A stretch of DNA of 64,000 nt from Pontederia crassipes. Taxonomy: Eukaryota > Streptophyta > Magnoliopsida > Commelinales > Pontederiaceae. The stretch is from contig JAUKPH010000022.1 in assembly GCA_030549335.1 (NCBI GenBank), positions 496,001 through 560,000 on the forward strand, read 5' to 3'. Of this stretch, positions 37,392 through 49,713 are shown piece by piece; position 1 is the first letter of the stretch; the number at the start of each line of letters is the position of its first letter. The notes under the pieces were generated by a model, which saw nothing but the letters and a program-made list of their open reading frames with translations, did no database searches and was not told the DNA's origin. The position numbers and the translations under genes were made by a program.

Positions 37392-37835
37392 AAAGTTCTA
37401 AAGATCTATCATCTCTTAGGGCACCCAAAGGTTGTAATAAGTATCTATAACTTATAGCTTGGAACCTTACTCTAATACTCTAATCCCCAAGAGCGTTATC
37501 TTTGATTGTAACGGTTCAACTTCGGTTTGAAATAGAGTTAAAGTTCTAAAGATCTATCACCTCCTAGGACACCCAAAGAATGTAATAAGTATCTATAACT
37601 TATAGCTTTGAACCTTACTCTAAGACTCTAATCCCCAAGAGCGTTATCATTGATTGTAACGGTTCAACTTCGGTTTGAAATGGAGTTAAAGTTCTAAAGA
37701 TCTATCACCACTTAGGGCACCCAAAGGTTGTAATAAGTATCTATAAAGTATAGCTTTGAACCTTACTCTAAGACTCTAATCCCCAAGAGCGTTATCTTTG
37801 ATTGTAACGGTTCAACTTCGGTTTGAAATAGACTT
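37392..37835 (+). repeat. Three-unit marker cassette, first occurrence
   Basis: Three consecutive units form a recognisable cassette: (1) TATCATCTCTTAGGG with AGCTTGGAACC and CTAATACTC; (2) CCTCCTAGGACACCCAAAGA with AATG, then GTTATCATTG and GAAATGGAG; (3) CACCACTTAGGG with a TATAAATTATAG-type core (TATAAAGTATAG in this copy). The order recurs at 39,317, 46,864, 48,789, 51,010, 53,674, 55,895, 61,669 and 63,000, with a partial copy at 63,443. A related form with TATCACC and CCCAAGGAATG lies near 34,460 and 43,900. Confidence 0.9.
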
Positions 37836-40241
37836 AAAGTTCTAAAGATCTATCACCTCTTAGGGCACCCAAAGGTTGTAATAAGTGTCTATAACTTATA
37901 GCTTTGAACCTTACTCAAAGTCTCTAATCCCCATGAGCGTTATCATTGATTGTAACGGTTCAACTTCGGTTTGAAATAGAGTTAAAGTTCTAACGATCTA
38001 TCACCTCTTAGGGTACCGAAAGGTTGTAATAAGTATCTATAACTTATAGCTTTGAACCTTACTCTAAGACTCTAATCCCCAAGAGCGTTATCTTTGATTG
38101 TAACGGTTCAACTTCGGTTTGAAATAGAGTTAAAGTTCTAAAGATCTATTACCTCTTAGGGCACCCAAAGGTTGTAATAAGTATCTATAACTTATAGCTT
38201 TGAACCTTACTCAAAGACTCTAATCCCCAAGAGCGTTATCTTTGATTGTAACGGTTCAACTTCGGTTTGAAATAGAGTTAAAGTTCTAAAGATCTCTCAC
38301 ATCTTAGGGCACCCCAAAGGTTGTAATAAGTATCTATAACTTATAGATTTGAACCTTACTCTAATACTCTAATCCCCAAGAGCGTTATCATTGATTGTAA
38401 CGGTTCAACTTCGGTTTGAAATAGAGTTAAAGTTCTAAAGATCTATCACCTCCTAGGACACCCAAAGGTTGTAATAAGTGTCTATAACTTATAGCTTTGA
38501 ACCTAACTCTAAGACTCTAATCCCCAAGAGCGTTATCTTTGATTGTAATGGTTCAACTTATGTTTGAAATAGAGTTAAAGTTCTAAAGATCTATCACCTC
38601 TTAGGGCACCCAAAGGTTGTAATAAGTATCTATAACTTATAGCTTTGAACCTTACTCAAAGTCTCTAATCCCCATGAGCGTTATCATTGATTGTAACGGT
38701 TCAACTTCGGTTTGAAATAGAGTTAAAGTTCTAACGATCTATCACCTCTTAGGGTACCGAAAGGTTGTAATAAGTATCTATAACTTATAGCTTTGAACCT
38801 TACTCTAAGACTCTAATCCCCAAGAGCGTTATCTTTGATTGTAACGGTTCAACTTCGGTTCGAAATAGAGTTAAAGTTCTAAAGATCAATCACCTCTTAG
38901 GACACCCAAAGGTTGTAATAAGTATCTATAACTTATAGCTTTGAACCTTACTCTAAGACTCTAATCCCCAAGAGCATTATCTTTGATTGTAACGGTTCAA
39001 CTTCGGTTTGAAATAGAGTTAAAGTTCTAAAGATCTATCACCTCTTAGGGCACCCAAAGGTTGTAATAAGTATCTATAACTTATAGCTTTCAACCTTACT
39101 CTAATACTCTAATCCCCAAGAGCGTTATCTTTGATTGTAACGGTTCAACTTCGGTTTGAAATAGAGTTAAAGTTCTAAAGATCTATCACCTCTTAGGGCA
39201 CCCAAAGGTTGTAATAAGTATCTAAAACTTATAGCTTTGAACCTTACTCTAAGACTCTAATCCCCAAGAGCGTTATCTTTGATTGTAACGGTTCAACTTC
39301 GGTTTGAAATAGAGTTAAAGTTCTAAAGATCTATCATCTCTTAGGGCACCCAAAGGTTGTAATAAGTATCTATAACTTATAGCTTGGAACCTTACTCTAA
39401 TACTCTAATCCCCAAGAGCGTTATCTTTGATTGTAACGGTTCAACTTCGGTTTGAAATAGAGTTAAAGTTCTAAAGATCTATCACCTCCTAGGACACCCA
39501 AAGAATGTAATAAGTATCTATAACTTATAGCTTTGAACCTTACTCTAAGACTCTAATCCCCAAGAGCGTTATCATTGATTGTAACGGTTCAACTTCGGTT
39601 TGAAATGGAGTTAAAGTTCTAAAGATCTATCACCACTTAGGGCACCCAAAGGTTGTAATAAGTATCTATAAATTATAGCTTTGAACCTTACTCTAAGACT
39701 CTAATCCCCAAGAGCGTTATCTTTGATTGTAACGGTTCAACTTCGGTTTGAAATAGACTTAAAGTTCTAAAGATCTATCACCTCTTAGGGCACCCAAAGG
39801 TTGTAATAATTATCTATAACTTATAGCTTTGAACCTTACTCAAAGTCTCTTATCCCCATGAGCGTTATCATTGATTGTAACGGTTCAACTTCGGTTTGAA
39901 ATAGAGTTAAAGTTCTAACGATCTATCACCTCTTAGGGTACCGAAAGGTTGTAATAAGTATCTATAACTTATAGCTTTGAACCTTACTCTAAGACTCTAA
40001 TCCCCAAGAGCGTTATCTTTGATTGTAACGGTTCAACTTCGGTTTGAAATAGAGTTAAAGTTCTAAAGATCTATTACCTCTTAGGGCACCCAAAGGTTGT
40101 AATAAGTATCTATAACTTATAGCTTTGAACCTAACTCAAAGACTCTAATCCCCAAGAGCGTTATCTTTGATTGTAACGGTTCAACTTCGGTTTGAAATAG
40201 AGTTAAAGTTCTAAAGATCTCTCACATCTTAGGGCACCCCA

Positions 40242-43200
40242 AAGGTTGTAATAAGTATCTATAACTTATAGCTTTGAACCTTACTCTAATACTCTAATCC
40301 CCAAGAGCGTTATCTTTGATTGTAACGGTTCAACTTCGGTTTGAAATAGAGTTGAAGTTCTAAAGATCTATCACCTCCTAGAACACTCAAAGGATGTAAT
40401 AAGTATCTATAACTTATATCTTTGAACCTTACTCAGACTCTAATCCCCAAGATCGCTATCTTTGATTGTAACGGTTCAACTTCGGTTTGAAATAGAGTTA
40501 AAGTTCTAACGATCTATCACCTCTTAGGCCACCCAAACGTTGTAATAAGTATCTATAACTTATAGCTTTGAACCTAACTCTAAGACTCTAATCCCCAAGA
40601 GCGTTATCTTTGATTGTAATGGTTCAACTACGGTTTGAAATAGAGTTAAAGTTCTAAAGATCTATCACCTCTTAGGGCACCCAAACGTTGTAATAAGTAT
40701 CTATAACTTATAGCTTTGAACCTTACTCTAATACTCTAATCCCCAAGAGCATTATCTTTGATTGTAACGGTTCAACTTCGGTTTGAAATAGAGTTAAAGT
40801 TCTAAAGATCTATCACCTCCTAGGACACCCAAAGGATGTAATAAGTATCTATAACTTATAGCTTTGAACCTTACTCTAAGACTCTAATCCCCAAGATCGT
40901 TATCTTTGATTGTAACGGTTCAACTTCGGTTTGAAATAGAGTTAAAGTTCTAAAGATCTATCACCTCTTAGGACACCCAAAGGTTGTAATAAGTATCTAT
41001 AACTTATAGCTTTGAACCTTACTCTAATACTCTAATCCCCAAGAGCGTTATCTTTGATTGTAACGGTTCAACTTCGGTTTGAAATAGAGTTAAAGTTCTA
41101 AAGATCTATCACCTCCTAGGACACCCAAAGGATGTAATAAGTATCTATAGCTTATAGCTTTGAACCTTACTCTAATACTCTAATCCCCAAGAGCATTATC
41201 TTTGATTGTAACGGTTCAACTTCGGTTTGAAATAGAGTTAAAGTTCTAAAGATCTAACACCTCCTAGGACACCCAAAGGATGTAATAAGTATCTATAACT
41301 TATAGCATTGAACCTTACTCTAAGACTCTAATCCCCAAGATCGTTATCTTTGATTGTAACGGTTCAACTTCGGTTTGAAATGGAGTTAAAGTTCTAAAGA
41401 TCTATCACCTCTTAGGGCACCCAAAGGTTGTAATAAGTATCTATAACTTATAGCTTTGAACCTTACTCTAATACTCTAATCCCCAAGAGCGTTATCTTTG
41501 ATTGTAACGGTTCAACATCAGTTTGAAATAGAGTTAAATTTCTAAAGATCTATCACCTCTTAGGACACCCAAAGGTTGTAATAAATATCTATAACTTATA
41601 GCTTTGAACCTTACTCAAAGACTCTAATCCCCAAGAGCGTTATCTTTGATTGTAACGGTTCAACTACGGTTTGAAATAGAGTTAAAGTTCTAAAGATCTA
41701 TCACCTCTTAGGGCATCCAAAGGTTGTAATAAGTATCTATAACTTATAGCTTTGAACCTTACTCTAAGACTCTAATCCCCAAGAGCGTTATCTTTGATTG
41801 TAACGGTTCAACTTCGGTTTTAAATAGAGTTAAAGTTCTAAAGATCTATCACCTCTTAGGGCACCCAAAGGTTGTAATAAGTATCTATAACTTATAGCTT
41901 TGAACCTTACTCGAATACTCTAATCCCCAAGAGCATTATCTTTGATTGTAACGGTTCAACTTCGGTTTGAAATAGAGTTAAAGTTCTAAAGATCTATCAC
42001 CTCCTAGGACACCCAAAGGATGTAATAAGTATCTATAACTTATATCTTTGAACCTTACTCTAAGACTCTAATCCCCAAGATCGTTATCTTTGATTGTAAC
42101 GGTTCAACTTCGGTTTGAAATAGAGTTAAAGTTCTAAAGATCAATCACCTCTTAGGCCACCCAAACGTTGTAATAAGTATCTATAACTTATAGCTTTGAA
42201 CCTAACTCTAAGACTCTAATCCCCAAGAGCGTTATCTTTGATTGTAATGGTTCAACTACGGTTTGAAATAGAGTTAAAGTTCTAAAGATCTATCACCTCT
42301 TAGGGCACCCAAACGTTGTAATAAGTATCTATAACTTATAGCTTTGAACCTTACTCTAAGACTGTAATCCCCAAGAGCGTTATCTTTGATTGTAAACGGT
42401 TCAACTTCGGTTTGAAATAGAGTTAAAGTTCTAAAGATCTATCACCTCTTAGGGCACCCAAAGGTTGTAATAAGTATCTATAACTTATAGCTTTGAACTT
42501 TACTCTAATACTCTAATCCCCAAGAGCATTATCTTTGATTGTAACGGTTCAACTTCGGTTTGAAATAGAGTTAAAGTTCTAAAGATCTATCACCTCCTAG
42601 GACACCCAAAGGATGTAATAAGTATCTATAACTTATAGCTTTGAACCTTACTCTAAGACTCTAATCCCCAAGATCGTTATCTTTGATTGTAACGGTTCAA
42701 CTTCGGTTTGAAATAGAGTTAAAGTTCTAAAGATCTATCACCTCTTAGGGCACCCAAAAGTTGTAATAAGTATCTATAAATTATAGCTTTGAACCTTACT
42801 CTAAGACTCTAATCCCCAAGAGCGTTATCTTTGATTGTAACGGTTCAACTTCGGTTTGAAATGGAGTTAAAGTTCTAAAGATCTATCACCTCTTAGGGCA
42901 CCCAAAGGTTGTAATAAGTATCTATAACTTATAGCTTTGAACCTTACTCTAATACTCTAATCCCCAAGAGCGTTATCTTTGATTGTAACGGTTCAACATC
43001 AGTTTGAAATAGAGTTAAATTTCTAAAGATCTATCACCTCCTAGGACACCCAAAGGATGTAATAAGTATCTATAACTTATAGCTTTGAACCTTACTCTAA
43101 GACTCTAATCCCCAAGATCGTTATCTTTGATTGTAACGGTTCAACTTCGGTTTCAAATAGAGTTAAAGTTCTAAAGATCTATCACCTCTTAGGGCACCCA

Positions 43201-46200
43201 AAGGTTGTAATAAGTATCTATAAATTATAGCTTTGAACCTTACTCTAAGACTCTAATCCCCAAGAGAGTTATTTTTTATTGTAACGGTTCAACTTCGGTT
43301 TGAAATGGAGTTAAAGTTCTAAAGATCTATCACCTCTTAGGGCACCCAAACGTTGTAATAAGTATCTATAAGTTATAGCTTTTAACCTTACTCTAAGACT
43401 CTAATCCCCAAGAGCATTATCTTTGATTGTAACGGTTCAACTTCGGTTTGAAATAGAGTTAAAGTTCTAAAAATCTATCACCTCCTAGGACACCCAAAGG
43501 ATGTAATAAGTATCTATAACGTATAGCTTTGAACCTTACTCTAAGACTCTAATCCCCAAGATCGTTATCTTTGATTGTAACGGTTCAACTTCGGTTTGAA
43601 ATGGAGTTAAAGTTCTAAAGATCTATCACCTCCTAGGACACCCAAAGGATGTAATAAGTATCTATAACTTATAGCTTTGAACCTTACTCTAATACTCTAA
43701 TCCACAAGAGCATTATCTTTGATTGTAACGGTTCAACTTCGGTTTGAAATAGAGTTAAAGTTCTAAAGATCTATCACCTCCTAGGACACCCAAAGGATGT
43801 AATAAGTATCTATAACTTATAGCTTTGAACCTTACTCTAAGACTCTAATCCCCAAGATCGTTATCTTTGATTGTAACGGTTCAACTTCGGTTTGAAATAG
43901 AGTTAAAGTTCTAAAGATCTATCACCTCTTAGGGCACCCAAAGGTTGTAATAAGTATCTATAACTTATAGCTTGGAACCTTACTCTAATACTCTAATCCC
44001 CAAGAGCGTTATCTTTGATTGTAACGGTTCAACTTCGGTTTGAAATAGAGTTAAAGTTCTAAAGATCTATCACCTCCTAGGACACCCAAGGAATGTAATA
44101 AGTATCTATAACTTATAGCTTTGAACCTTACTCTAAGACTCTAATCCCCAAGAGCGTTATCATTGATTGTAACGGTTCAACTTCGGTTTGAAATGGAGTT
44201 AAAGTTCTAAAGATCTATCACCACTTAGGGCACCCAAAGGTTGTAATAAGTATCTATAAATTATAGCTTTGAACCTTACTCTAAGACTCTAATCCCCAAG
44301 ATCGTTATCTTTGATTGTAACGGTTCAACTTCGGTTTGAAATAGAGTTAAAGTTCTAAAGATCAATCACCTCTTAGGCCACCCAAACGTTGTAATAAGTA
44401 TCTATAACTTATAGCTTTGAACCTAACTCTAAGACTCTAATCCCCAAGAGCGTTATCTTTGATTGTAATGGTTCAACTACGGTTTGAAATAGAGTTAAAG
44501 TTCTAAAGATCTATCACCTCTTAGGACACCCAAAGGTTGTAATAAGTATCTATAACTTATAGCTTTGAACCTAACTCTAAGACTCTAATCCCCAAGAGCG
44601 TTATCTTTGATTGTAACGGTTCAACTTCGGTTTAAAATAGAGTTAAAGTTCTAAAGATCTATCACCTCTTAGGGCACCCAAAGGTTGTAATAAGTATCTA
44701 TAACTTATAGCTTTGAACCTAACTCTAAGACTCTAATCCCCAAGAGCGTTATCCTTGATTGTAATGGTTCAACTACGGTTTGAAATAGAGTTAAAGTTCT
44801 AAAGATCTATCACCTCCTAGGACACCCAAAGGATGTAATAAGTATCTATAACTTATAGCTTTGAACCTTACTCTAAGACTCTAATCCCCAAGATCGTTAT
44901 CTTTGATTGTAACGGTTCAACTTCGGTTTGAAATAGAGTTAAAGTTCTAAAGATCTATCACCTCTTAGGGCACCCAAAGGTTGTAATAAGTATCTATAAA
45001 TTATAGCTTTGAACCTTACTCTAAGACTCTAATCCCCAAGAGCATTATCTTTGATTGTAACGGTTCAACTTCGGTTTGAAATAGAGTTAAAGTTCTAAAG
45101 ATCCATCACCTCCTAGGACACCCAAAGGATGTAATAAGTATCTATAACTTATAGCTTTGAACCTTACTCTAAGACTCTAATCCCCAAGATCATTATCTTT
45201 GATTGTAACGGTTCTACTTCGGTTTGAAATAGAGTTAAAGTTCAAAAGATCTATCACCTCTTTGGACACCCAAAGGTTGTAATAAGTATCTATAAATTAT
45301 AGCTTTGAAACTTACTCTAAGACTCTAATCCCCAAGAGTGTTATCTTTGATTGTAACGGTTCATCTTCGGTTTGAAATAGAGTTAAAGTTCTAAAGATCC
45401 ATCACCTCCTAGGACACCCAAAGGATGTAATAAGTATCTATAACTTATAGCTTTAAACCTTACTCTAAGACTCTAATCCCCAAGATCGTTATCTTTGATT
45501 GTAACGGTTCAACTTCGGTTTGAAATAGAGTTAAAGTTCTAAAGATCTATCACCTCTTAGGGCACCCAAAGGTTGTAATAAGTATCTATAACTTATAGCT
45601 TTGAACCTTACTCTAAGACTCTAATCCCCAAGAGCGTTATCTTTGATTGTAACGGTTCAACTTCGGGTTGAAATAGAGTTAAAGTACTAAAGTTCTATCA
45701 CCTCTTGGACACCCAAAGGTTGTAATAAATATCTATAACATGTAGCTTTGAACCTTACTCTAAGACTCTAATCCCCAAGAGCGTTATCTTTGATTGTAAC
45801 GGTTCAACTTCGGTTTGAAATAGAGTTAAATTTCTAAAGATCTATCACCTCTTAGGGCACCCAAAGGTTGTAATAAGTATCTATAAATTATAGCTTTGAA
45901 CCTTACTCTAAGACTCTAATCCCCAAGAGCGTTATCTTTGATTGTAACGGTTCAACTTCGGTTTGAAATAGAGTTAAAGTTCTAAAGATCTATCACCTCT
46001 TAGTGCACCCAAACGTTGTAATAAGTATCTATAACTTATAGCTTTGAACCTTACTCTAAGACTCTAATCCCCAAGAGCATTATCTTTGATTGTAACGGTT
46101 CAACTTCGGTTTGAAATAGAGTTAAAGTTCTAAAGATCTATCACCTCTTAGGACACCCAAAGGTTGTAATAAGTATCTATAACTTATAGCTTTGAACCTT

Positions 46201-49200
46201 ACTCTAAGACTCTAATCCCCAAGAGCGTTATCTTTGATTGTAACGGTTGAACTTCGGTTCGAAATGGAGTTAAAGTTCTAAAGATCTATCACCTCTTAGT
46301 GCACCCAAACGTTGTAATAAGTATCTATAACTTATAGCTTTGAACCTTACTCTAAGACTCTAATCCCCAAGAGCATTATCTTTGATTGTAACGGTTCAAC
46401 TTCGGTTTGAAATAGAGTTAAAGTTCTAAAGATCTATCACCTCTTAGGACACCCAAAGGTTGTAATAAGTATCTATAACTTATAGCTTTGAACCTTACTC
46501 TAAGACTCTAATCCCCAAGAGCATTATCTTTGATTGTAACGGTTCAACTTCGGTTCGAAATAGAGTTAAAGTTCTAAAGATCAATCACCTCTTAGGACAC
46601 CCAAAGGTTGTAATAAGTATCTATAAATTATAGCTTTGAACCTTACTCTAAGACTCTAATCCCCAAGAGCGTTATCTTTGATTGTAACGGTTCAACTTCG
46701 GTTTGAAATAGAGTTAAAGTTCTAAAGATCTATCACCTCTTAGGGCACCCAAAGGTTGTAATAAGTATCTAAAACTTATAGCTTTGAACCTTACTCTAAG
46801 ACTCTAATCCCCAAGAGCGTTATCTTTGATTGTAACGGTTCAACTTCGGTTTGAAATAAAGTTAAAGTTCTAAAGATCTATCATCTCTTAGGGCACCCAA
46901 AGGTTGTAATAAGTATCTATAACTTATAGCTTGGAACCTTACTCTAATACTCTAATCCCCAAGAGCGTTATCTTTGATTGTAACGGTTCAACTTCGGTTT
47001 GAAATAGAGTTAAAGTTCTAAAGATCTATCACCTCCTAGGACACCCAAAGAATGTAATAAGTATCTATAACTTATAGCTTTGAACCTTACTCTAAGACTC
47101 TAATCCCCAAGAGCGTTATCATTGATTGTAACGGTTCAACTTCGGTTTGAAATGGAGTTAAAGTTCTAAAGATCTATCACCACTTAGGGCACCCAAAGGT
47201 TGTAATAAGTATCTATAAATTATAGCTTTGAACCTTACTCTAAGACTCTAATCCCCAAGAGCGTTATCTTTGATTGTAACGGTTCAACTTCGGTTTGAAA
47301 TAGACTTAAAGTTCTAAAGATCTATCACCTCTTAGGGCACCCAAAGGTTGTAATAAGTGTCTATAACTTATAGCTTTGAACCTTACTCAAAGTCTCTAAT
47401 CCCCATGAGCGTTATCATTGATTGTAACGGTTCAACTTCGGTTTGAAATAGAGTTAAAGTTCTAACGATCTATCACCTCTTAGGGTACCGAAAGGTTGTA
47501 ATAAGTAACTATAACTTATAGCTTTGAACCTTACTCTAAGACTCTAATCCCCAAGAGCGTTATCTTTGATTGTAACGGTTCAACTTCGGTTTGAAATAGA
47601 GTTAAAGTTCTAAAGATCTATTACCTCTTAGGGCACCCAAAGGTTGTAATAAGTATCTATAACTTATAGCTTTGAACCTTACTCAAAGACTCTAATCCCC
47701 AAGAGCGTTATCTTTGATTGTAACGGTTCAACTTCGGTTTGAAATAGAGTTAAAGTTCTAAAGATCTCTCACATCTTAGGGCACCCCAAAGGTTGTAATA
47801 AGTATCTATAACTTATAGATTTGAACCTTACTCTAATACTCTAATCCCCAAGAGCGTTATCATTGATTGTAACGGTTCAACTTCGGTTTGAAATAGAGTT
47901 AAAGTTCTAAAGATCTATCACCTCCTAGGACACCCAAAGGTTGTAATAAGTGTCTATAACTTATAGCTTTGAACCTAACTCTAAGACTCTAATCCCCAAG
48001 AGCGTTATCTTTGATTGTAATGGTTCAACTTATGTTTGAAATAGAGTTAAAGTTCTAAAGATCTATCACCTCTTAGGGCACCCAAAGGTTGTAATAAGTA
48101 TCTATAACTTATAGCTTTGAACCTTACTCAAAGTCTCTAATCCCCATGAGCGTTATCATTGATTGTAACGGTTCAACTTCGGTTTGAAATAGAGTTAAAG
48201 TTCTAACGATCTATCACCTCTTAGGGTACCGAAAGGTTGTAATAAGTATCTATAACTTATAGCTTTGAACCTTACTCTAAGACTCTAATCCCCAAGAGCG
48301 TTATCTTTGATTGTAACGGTTCAACTTCGGTTCGAAATAGAGTTAAAGTTCTAAAGATCAATCACCTCTTAGGACACCCAAAGGTTGTAATAAGTATCTA
48401 TAACTTATAGCTTTGAACCTTACTCTAAGACTCTAATCCCCAAGAGCATTATCTTTGATTGTAACGGTTCAACTTCGGTTTGAAATAGAGTTAAAGTTCT
48501 AAAGATCTATCACCTCTTAGGGCACCCAAAGGTTGTAATAAGTATCTATAACTTATAGCTTTCAACCTTACTCTAATACTCTAATCCCCAAGAGCGTTAT
48601 CTTTGATTGTAACGGTTCAACTTCGGTTTGAAATAGAGTTAAAGTTCTAAAGATCTATCACCTCTTAGGGCACCCAAAGGTTGTAATAAGTATCTAAAAC
48701 TTATAGCTTTGAACCTTACTCTAAGACTCTAATCCCCAAGAGCGTTATCTTTGATTGTAACGGTTCAACTTCGGTTTGAAATAGAGTTAAAGTTCTAAAG
48801 ATCTATCATCTCTTAGGGCACCCAAAGGTTGTAATAAGTATCTATAACTTATAGCTTGGAACCTTACTCTAATACTCTAATCCCCAAGAGCGTTATCTTT
48901 GATTGTAACGGTTCAACTTCGGTTTGAAATAGAGTTAAAGTTCTAAAGATCTATCACCTCCTAGGACACCCAAAGAATGTAATAAGTATCTATAACTTAT
49001 AGCTTTGAACCTTACTCTAAGACTCTAATCCCCAAGAGCGTTATCATTGATTGTAACGGTTCAACTTCGGTTTGAAATGGAGTTAAAGTTCTAAAGATCT
49101 ATCACCACTTAGGGCACCCAAAGGTTGTAATAAGTATCTATAAATTATAGCTTTGAACCTTACTCTAAGACTCTAATCCCCAAGAGCGTTATCTTTGATT

Positions 49201-49713
49201 GTAACGGTTCAACTTCGGTTTGAAATAGACTTAAAGTTCTAAAGATCTATCACCTCTTAGGGCACCCAAAGGTTGTAATAATTATCTATAACTTATAGCT
49301 TTGAACCATACTCAAAGTCTCTTATCCCCATGAGCGTTATCATTGATTGTAACGGTTCAACTTCGGTTTGAAATAGAGTTAAAGTTCTAACGATCTATCA
49401 CCTCTTAGGGTACCGAAAGGTTGTAATAAGTATCTATAACTTATAGCTTTGAACCTTACTCTAAGACTCTAATCCCCAAGAGCGTTATCTTTGATTGTAA
49501 CGGTTCAACTTCGGTTTGAAATAGAGTTAAAGTTCTAAAGATCTATTACCTCTTAGGGCACCCAAAGGTTGTAATAAGTATCTATAACTTATAGCTTTGA
49601 ACCTAACTCAAAGACTCTAATCCCCAAGAGCGTTATCTTTGATTGTAACGGTTCAACTTCGGTTTGAAATAGAGTTAAAGTTCTAAAGATCTCTCACATC
49701 TTAGGGCACCCCA
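40242..49713 (+). repeat. 64-unit higher-order repeat, copy 2 (9,472 bp)
   Basis: This copy follows copy 1 directly. The stretches starting at 30,802, 40,242 and 49,714 are the same for about 30 bp, so the exchange lies in that window, which covers GGTTGTAATAAG and the dyad. After 49,743 the sequence departs (TAGATTTG against TAGCTTTG). Copy 2 keeps the 32 bp lost from copy 1 near 44,731-44,762. It carries private changes, including AACCATACTC near 49,308 and AAGTAACTATAAC near 47,508. Its last 1.4 kb is also the start of the 33-unit duplication. Confidence 0.95.

Larger units (their letters stand above)
30802..40241 (+). repeat. 64-unit higher-order repeat, copy 1 (9,440 bp)
   Basis: This copy matches 40,242-49,713 base for base at a constant offset of 9,440 bp, changing to 9,472 (exactly 64 x 148) after a 32-bp deletion at 35,291 in this copy. 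Checked landmarks: GTTGAAGTTC 30,911/40,351; TAAGTATCTATAGC near 31,701/41,141; TGTAAACGG 32,951/42,391; AGAGAGTTATTTTTTATTG 33,823/43,263; TCGGGTTGAAAT 36,191/45,663. Besides the deletion I noticed about six single-base differences (near 30,941, 35,832, 36,427, 37,747, 38,037 and 39,829), so identity is about 99.9%. It contains an internal 13-unit duplication (37,392 and 39,317, offset 1,925). Confidence 0.95.

Noticed and set aside
40242..49713. Assembly duplication as the sole explanation of the 64-unit repeat
   Set aside because: The copies differ by a 32-bp deletion and several single bases, and part of copy 2 was later copied with its private variant into 54,189. That argues for real biology, though only reads can exclude an artefact.
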